This document shows positions 60,863 through 64,000 of a stretch of 64,000 bases of DNA, one piece after another; the first letter of the stretch is position 1; each line of letters starts with the position of its first letter. The translations under genes were made by a program, and so were the position numbers. Under the pieces are notes generated by a model. The model ran no database searches. It worked only from the letters and a program-made list of their open reading frames with translations, and was not told where the DNA came from. This stretch comes from Paludibacteraceae bacterium (lineage in GTDB: Bacteria; Bacteroidota; Bacteroidia; Bacteroidales; Paludibacteraceae), in NCBI GenBank assembly GCA_016302585.1, contig JAEDNI010000002.1, forward strand, positions 3,385 through 67,384, read 5' to 3'.

Positions 60863-61458
60863 AAGATAGTCTGATAGGAATAATGATTCGCTACGGAATT
60901 GGCTTGACATTGATAGCATCGCTCATCTATGTACTATTTGCGTTTGCCGGGTGCGCATCTACGAAGCACATTGAGCAGGTGAATGTCAGGGATAGTGTGG
61001 TATATAACTACCGCGATAGTATCATTTGGCGCTACCGCGATAGTGTAAACATCATAACGCACCATGTCACGGTCCGGGACAGCTCTGGCACGCTCATCCA
61101 ATTTGGGCAAGGCGGTGGTACGTACAACGCAAAGACTGGAGAGGCTACAAACGTGGCAGGTGTGCGGCAGACAGATACGCACCATGAGCAGCGCGATAGT
61201 ACCGCTTATTACCGCAATCTGTGCGATGCGGCAAAGAAAACATGCTATGAACTGCAAGCAGAGGCGTCAGAATATAAATCCGAACTCACGAAAGAGCGAC
61301 AGCGTCCCAAACGCACCGGCTATGATAGGTTCTGCAGCTGGTGGTTTTGGATCACAGCTATCCTTCTGCTGATTAAGGTAGCCGCATGGGCAATGGAGAA
61401 GTTTCCGGCTACGGCTCCGTATATATATACTATTAGAAAATTCATTCCATTTTTGTGA
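60859..61458 (+). CDS. u-spanin candidate
   Basis: 199 residues. N-terminal hydrophobic segment with a lipobox-like LFAFAGC (lipidation Cys about 32), a periplasmic charged/coiled region (SEYKSELTKERQRPKR), and a C-terminal transmembrane helix (WWFWITAILLLIKVAAWAM). Lipid anchor at one end and membrane helix at the other is the unimolecular spanin layout, which fuses inner and outer membranes in the last step of lysis. It lies next to the endolysin gene. Confidence 0.65.
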   Translation: MKDSLIGIMIRYGIGLTLIASLIYVLFAFAGCASTKHIEQVNVRDSVVYNYRDSIIWRYRDSVNIITHHVTVRDSSGTLIQFGQGGGTYNAKTGEATNVAGVRQTDTHHEQRDSTAYYRNLCDAAKKTCYELQAEASEYKSELTKERQRPKRTGYDRFCSWWFWITAILLLIKVAAWAMEKFPATAPYIYTIRKFIPFL

Positions 61459-61464
61459 TTCATT

Positions 61465-61926
61465 ATGAACGAAGCACTAAAGTCATTCAAAAAGTATTTT
61501 GACCTGCGCGAAGTAGTTCGTCAGGCAGTTTATGTACGCTACGGTCAGCAAGCATGGCAGTTTTTCGACCCGAGACTATTGGCGGTTGTTGTGTGGGTAC
61601 GTGAGGGCACAGGCTGGAGTCTCGTTTGCAATAACTGGACCAAAGGAGGCAAGTTTGACGAACGAGGATTCCGCGACAACCTCTCACCTCTTGTGTTAAC
61701 AAAGACGCTAAAGGGCATTCTTTATGCGTCTGCACATGAGCGTGGTATGGCTATTGACCTTAGTAGCCCGGATGCTACGGCCGAGCAAATACGCCAGTGG
61801 ATTAGAGATAACATTGATGAGTGCCCGTTTCCGATTCGTCTGGAGAAGAGAGAGAGCGCGCCTACGTGGTGCCACATAGATGTATGCAATATGAGTGATA
61901 AGAAACTTGTTGAATTTGCGGTATGA
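61465..61926 (+). CDS. M15-family peptidoglycan peptidase (endolysin)
   Basis: 153 residues. HERGMAIDLSS (His and Asp zinc ligands, about residue 91) and WCHIDV (about 135) fit the M15 zinc D-Ala-D-Ala carboxypeptidase signature (HxxxxxxD...HxD). It would cut peptidoglycan stem peptides during lysis. It overlaps the next gene. Confidence 0.85.
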   Translation: MNEALKSFKKYFDLREVVRQAVYVRYGQQAWQFFDPRLLAVVVWVREGTGWSLVCNNWTKGGKFDERGFRDNLSPLVLTKTLKGILYASAHERGMAIDLSSPDATAEQIRQWIRDNIDECPFPIRLEKRESAPTWCHIDVCNMSDKKLVEFAV

Positions 61927-62249
61927 ACATAATCAGAGACAGTAACGAGGAGAGTATTGAGTTGTATTGCCAAGATACAAAAGCGACATTTAGAATCTCC
62001 ATCCTGAATAAATGCCGCAATGCTGCTTTCCTATCATGCTTGGCGGTAAATGAGAATGACCGCAAGAATGGCTTGGGAACAAAAGCCCTACGCGACGCGG
62101 AGGATATCGCGCACGAGAACGGATGCAATGTGATAAGTCTGCAGGTTAAATCTAACTCATGGATGGAATGGTGGTACGAAAAATACGGCTATATTCAGGT
62201 CGGTGATGGTTATTATGAGAATATGACGCTAATGAGCAAGCGTCTCTAA
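61923..62249 (+). CDS. GNAT acetyltransferase
   Basis: 108 residues; VNENDRKNGLGTKALRDAED has the GNAT acyl-CoA loop (RxxGxG/A) and a GYYEN tail after a WWYEKYGY motif. A short GNAT that could acetylate a host or phage protein or small molecule. Overlaps the endolysin gene. Confidence 0.75.
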   Translation: MNIIRDSNEESIELYCQDTKATFRISILNKCRNAAFLSCLAVNENDRKNGLGTKALRDAEDIAHENGCNVISLQVKSNSWMEWWYEKYGYIQVGDGYYENMTLMSKRL

Positions 62250-62261
62250 GCAAAATCAAAT

Positions 62262-62693
62262 ATGAGTAAGAAATCAATCATAAAGAAAGCAAAGGAAATG
62301 CACCGTATCTCCGTACCAATCTACAGAGATACGATGAACCTGTTTTTTGGAACACTTGATGAAGCAATCGACGCAGCCGTGAACGACGGCGTCAATCGTG
62401 ATGCAGCGGAGTATGCTTTCGCCAAGAAGAAGTTTGTTAACGGACGCTTCCGATTCATTCCCGACTATTGCTATTGGGTGATCATGCTGCCGGAGGTGCC
62501 GGAGAGCATCGCGCAGTTCGGAACGATGGTGCATGAACTGGAGCACTTTGTGTTTTTCTTTCTGAAAGAGCGTGGGATGGACCATGTGGCCGAAAGCGAT
62601 GAGGCATACGCATACCTGTTCGAATACATGTACTGCGAATCGATGCGCATCATCAACGAACTGAAGGAGAAAGAAAATGGCGAACGAGGGTAG
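62262..62693 (+). CDS. Zincin-like metallopeptidase-type protein
   Basis: 143 residues. HELEHFVFFFLKERGMDHVAESDE carries HELEH (HExxH zinc motif) followed by a D/E ligand in a suitable place. Small phage zincins are often used against host proteins. It overlaps the next gene. Substrate unknown. Confidence 0.65.
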   Translation: MSKKSIIKKAKEMHRISVPIYRDTMNLFFGTLDEAIDAAVNDGVNRDAAEYAFAKKKFVNGRFRFIPDYCYWVIMLPEVPESIAQFGTMVHELEHFVFFFLKERGMDHVAESDEAYAYLFEYMYCESMRIINELKEKENGERG

Positions 62694-62832
62694 GCATTGC
62701 TCGGAATGTAATTGGTGGTGTATTGGTTTCGATAATACGTGCATCAAGCGCGTCCTGTTTCTCGGCGACTACTCAAATATACCGCCGGACACCCCGGCAT
62801 GTGAAGAATGGTTTGATCCGGAAGAAGTATGA
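62677..62832 (+). CDS. Small cysteine-rich protein
   Basis: 51 residues: MANEGRHCSECNWWCIG with CxxC, two more Cys and an acidic end. Belongs with the tiny Cys proteins at 8201, 16200 and 34156. Overlaps its neighbours. Confidence 0.5.
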   Translation: MANEGRHCSECNWWCIGFDNTCIKRVLFLGDYSNIPPDTPACEEWFDPEEV

Positions 62833-62957
62833 TTAGTGTAGAAAAAGCAACTTCCATCTATGCCAAGTTGTGTGCCGGTGAGCGCATCACGGCTACGGAG
62901 AAAGAAGAATTGGACGAATATGCAGCAAGGTTCCAAAATAAGAATGTCGGCAGCTGA
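62829..62957 (+). CDS. Small hypothetical protein
   Basis: 42 residues (MISVEKATSIYAKLCAGERI), helical. Overlaps the preceding stop and the VRR-NUC start. No family recognised. Confidence 0.4.
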   Translation: MISVEKATSIYAKLCAGERITATEKEELDEYAARFQNKNVGS

Positions 62958-63372
62958 TTTCCGTGCTATGCAGCAGTGTACGCAGACAGTAGCGCCAACA
63001 CATACCAAGGAAAAGGAGCACAGAGGGCACCCGGAGTCTTCGCTCCAGATTGCCTGCGTTAAGTGGTTTCGCTTGCAATACCCTTGGCCGCGTTATTTGA
63101 TTGCATCCGCTCCGAACGGCGGTTTCCGCAATCCGATAGAAGCGGAGATACTGAAAGCAGAGGGCGTTTGGTCCGGAATGCCAGACCTCTACATCCCAAT
63201 GCCGAGGAAAGGTTTCGCGGCACTCTATATCGAAATGAAAGCAGGAAAAGCCGGGCGCGTGAGTCAAGCACAAAAGGAAACGATGGAGTTCCTTACGCAG
63301 AACGGCGCCAAGTGTATCGTCTGCAGGGACATAGAGACATTCGTTAAGGAAGTGAATGATTATTTAAGATAA
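62944..63372 (+). CDS. VRR-NUC family nuclease
   Basis: 142 residues from the ATG at 62944. Core ESSLQIACVKWFRLQYPW, APNGGFRN, GMPDLYIPMPR and IEMKAGKAGRVS match the VRR-NUC (PD-(D/E)xK-type) domain, with GxPDL and the ExK motif IEMKAG. It may resolve Holliday junctions or nick DNA. Last gene of the phage; ends 400 bases before the tRNA-Glu. Confidence 0.8.
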   Translation: MSAADFRAMQQCTQTVAPTHTKEKEHRGHPESSLQIACVKWFRLQYPWPRYLIASAPNGGFRNPIEAEILKAEGVWSGMPDLYIPMPRKGFAALYIEMKAGKAGRVSQAQKETMEFLTQNGAKCIVCRDIETFVKEVNDYLR

Positions 63373-63386
63373 TGCTTTTGCCAATC

Positions 63387-63471
63387 TCGCTGTGAAGCGA
63401 TGTGTTTCTGTCATGGTTTTTAATGGTTTAATGGTGGGTAGCCGGTCGTTGCGAAACGCTCGGCTATTTTC
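63387..63471 (+). terminator. Hairpin plus terminator, third copy of the recurrent 3' element
   Basis: Hairpin TCGCT-GTGA-AGCGA (63387-63400), then GGTTTTTAATGGTTTA (63415-63430), then stem GTAGCCG/CGGCTAT (63438-63467) and T-run. Same order of parts as at 16434-16558 and 36948-37026. No clear promoter in front. Confidence 0.6.
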
Positions 63472-63479
63472 GTGCTCCG

Positions 63480-63542
63480 TGTTCCGAAATAGGGCTTTTC
63501 TGTTCCATGAATGGCGTTTTTTGTTCCATGAATGGCGTTTTC
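63480..63542 (+). repeat. Three tandem 21-bp repeats near the right end
   Basis: TGTTCCGAAATAGGGCTTTT (63480-), then TGTTCCATGAATGGCGTTTT (63501 and 63522), each with period 21; the last two differ by one base, the first is a diverged copy. Direct repeats of this type beside an integration site are typical of integrase arm-binding sites. Confidence 0.7.
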
Positions 63543-63666
63543 CGTTCCGGATAGACATCTTTCCTGTCTCACACGCACGTACGTAAATAATAAGGAATAA
63601 TCAATCTATCCAAATGCGAAAATAAGCGGATATTCTTACCAACTCCACACATCGGTTTCAAATATG

Positions 63667-63683
63667 CGATTCTCAGCGAGTTA
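63667..63683 (+). repeat. 17-bp repeat shared with 20200-20216
   Basis: Same CGATTCTCAGCGAGTTA as after the MuF gene, in the intergenic part 63373-63768. This is the phage/host junction area. No other recognised feature there apart from the hairpins listed. Confidence 0.6.
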
Positions 63684-63697
63684 AATGCACAAAAAAA

Positions 63698-63727
63698 CGG
63701 ACTACCTTGTGAAATAGTTCGTTTTTT
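63698..63727 (+). terminator. Bidirectional-type terminator at the right junction
   Basis: CGGACTA pairs with TAGTTCG (7 bp), loop of 10, followed by TTTTTT on the plus strand and preceded by AAAAAAA for the minus strand. It would end both the phage and the tRNA-Glu transcripts. Confidence 0.7.
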
Positions 63728-63768
63728 CGTTCGTTAGGCTTGTAACTCATTGATTTTCAAGCCTTGTG

Positions 63769-63841
63769 TAGTGCTACCCGGACTCGAACCGGGGTTTACG
63801 GCGTGAGAGGCCGTTGTCCTAGGCCACTAGACGATAGCACC
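63769..63841 (-). tRNA. tRNA-Glu (CTC)
   Basis: Minus-strand cloverleaf: acceptor GGTGCTA/TAGCACT (one G-T pair), loop containing CTC, T arm CCCGG-TTCGAGT-CCGGG, discriminator A. Host-type gene. Its 3' end faces the phage, consistent with a tRNA integration site, but the left junction is outside the window. Confidence 0.9.
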
Positions 63842-63955
63842 CAGAGCGGTCTCCCGTTAAACGGGAGAAGCGGCTTCTGCCCAAAAGGGCTTCCAACTCG
63901 CTTTTGGCCTCCGCCTAAGAGAGTCAAAAAATGTCACTCCTGACGAAAGCGGGTG

Positions 63956-63987
63956 CAAAAGTACTGCTTTTTTTTGATATGACCAAA
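63956..63987 (-). promoter_or_regulatory. Promoter of the tRNA-Glu transcript (minus strand)
   Basis: On the minus strand: -33 TTTG (complement of 63984-63987), 20 bp, -7 TACTTTTG (complement of 63956-63963). The sequence AAAAAATTTGGTCATATC around the -33 box is identical to the corresponding part of the phage promoter repeats. A leader of about 110 bases with two hairpins lies between it and the tRNA. Confidence 0.75.
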
Positions 63988-64000
63988 TTTTTTACAAAAA

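Noticed and set aside
1..64000. CRISPR array
   Set aside because: No regularly spaced repeats with unique spacers were seen; the direct repeats found are tandem iterons or promoter repeats.
1..64000. Integrase or excisionase gene
   Set aside because: No tyrosine or serine recombinase motifs were seen; it is probably left of the window.

Overview
The window is most of an integrated, long-tailed (siphovirus-type) temperate phage of a Bacteroidales host, with its right-hand junction at the far right. The host group is inferred from promoters of Bacteroidetes geometry (a TTTG-type -33 box, 19-20 bp, then TAnnTTTG), A-rich leaders instead of strong Shine-Dalgarno sites, BACON domains on virion proteins, and Bacteroidales phage families (DUF3853, DUF4494, DUF4373, DUF6706). 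Almost every gene reads rightwards. The left end and any integrase lie outside the window. On the right a minus-strand tRNA-Glu with its own promoter looks like host DNA.

Layout. 0-16.3 kb holds early genes: an SMC/SbcC-like ATPase, a RecT-type annealase, an MBL-fold hydrolase, a DnaQ-like exonuclease, a DUF4373 replication protein with iteron-like repeats inside the gene (probable origin), a DnaC-like loader, three DNA methyltransferases and many small proteins. 16.4-20.2 kb holds a candidate small RNA, the portal and a MuF head protein carrying a 340-residue intein. 20.4-30.3 kb starts with accessory genes, then an unusual cassette (two glycine-tRNA-like genes, an opine dehydrogenase-like enzyme, an amidoligase fused to a Mom/GNAT-like domain, a ParB-like protein and an ATP-grasp ligase), then the terminase subunits. 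30.3-36.9 kb holds small accessory genes, an HNH protein and a radical SAM protein. 37-54.2 kb is the scaffold, capsid, neck, tail tube, tape measure and tail tip block, with two tRNA-like genes. 54.2-55.2 kb holds two minus-strand lysogenic-type genes. 55.3-63.4 kb holds a holin, tail-fibre genes, a complete diversity-generating retroelement (VR, Avd, TR, RT), a u-spanin candidate, an M15 endolysin and a VRR-NUC nuclease.

Regulation. A nearly identical 120-190 bp promoter/leader repeat heads five accessory modules (upstream of 395, 5732, 13458, 20522 and 30488). Its -33 half shares 18 nt with the tRNA-Glu promoter. The late promoters (portal, capsid scaffold, holin) instead share a 17-bp palindrome, TGTTTGATATTCAAACA, covering the -33 box. 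A promoter-terminator unit of about 125 nt before the portal gene could make a small RNA with a 19-nt perfect complement to the translation start region of the first repeated leader. If real, this links the late region to silencing of the early and accessory modules.

Most notable: (1) the 23.3-28.3 kb cassette, which I read as a candidate DNA-base or peptide-like modification pathway using glycine; (2) the antisense small RNA with its promoter-repeat targets; (3) a retroelement whose template repeat lies in the 5' coding region of the RT gene; (4) the intein in the MuF motif; (5) five proteins ending in a QLxLF sliding-clamp-binding motif. Two genes are broken (a frameshifted C5 methyltransferase and an amber-interrupted gene). 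All functions are inferred from sequence alone.
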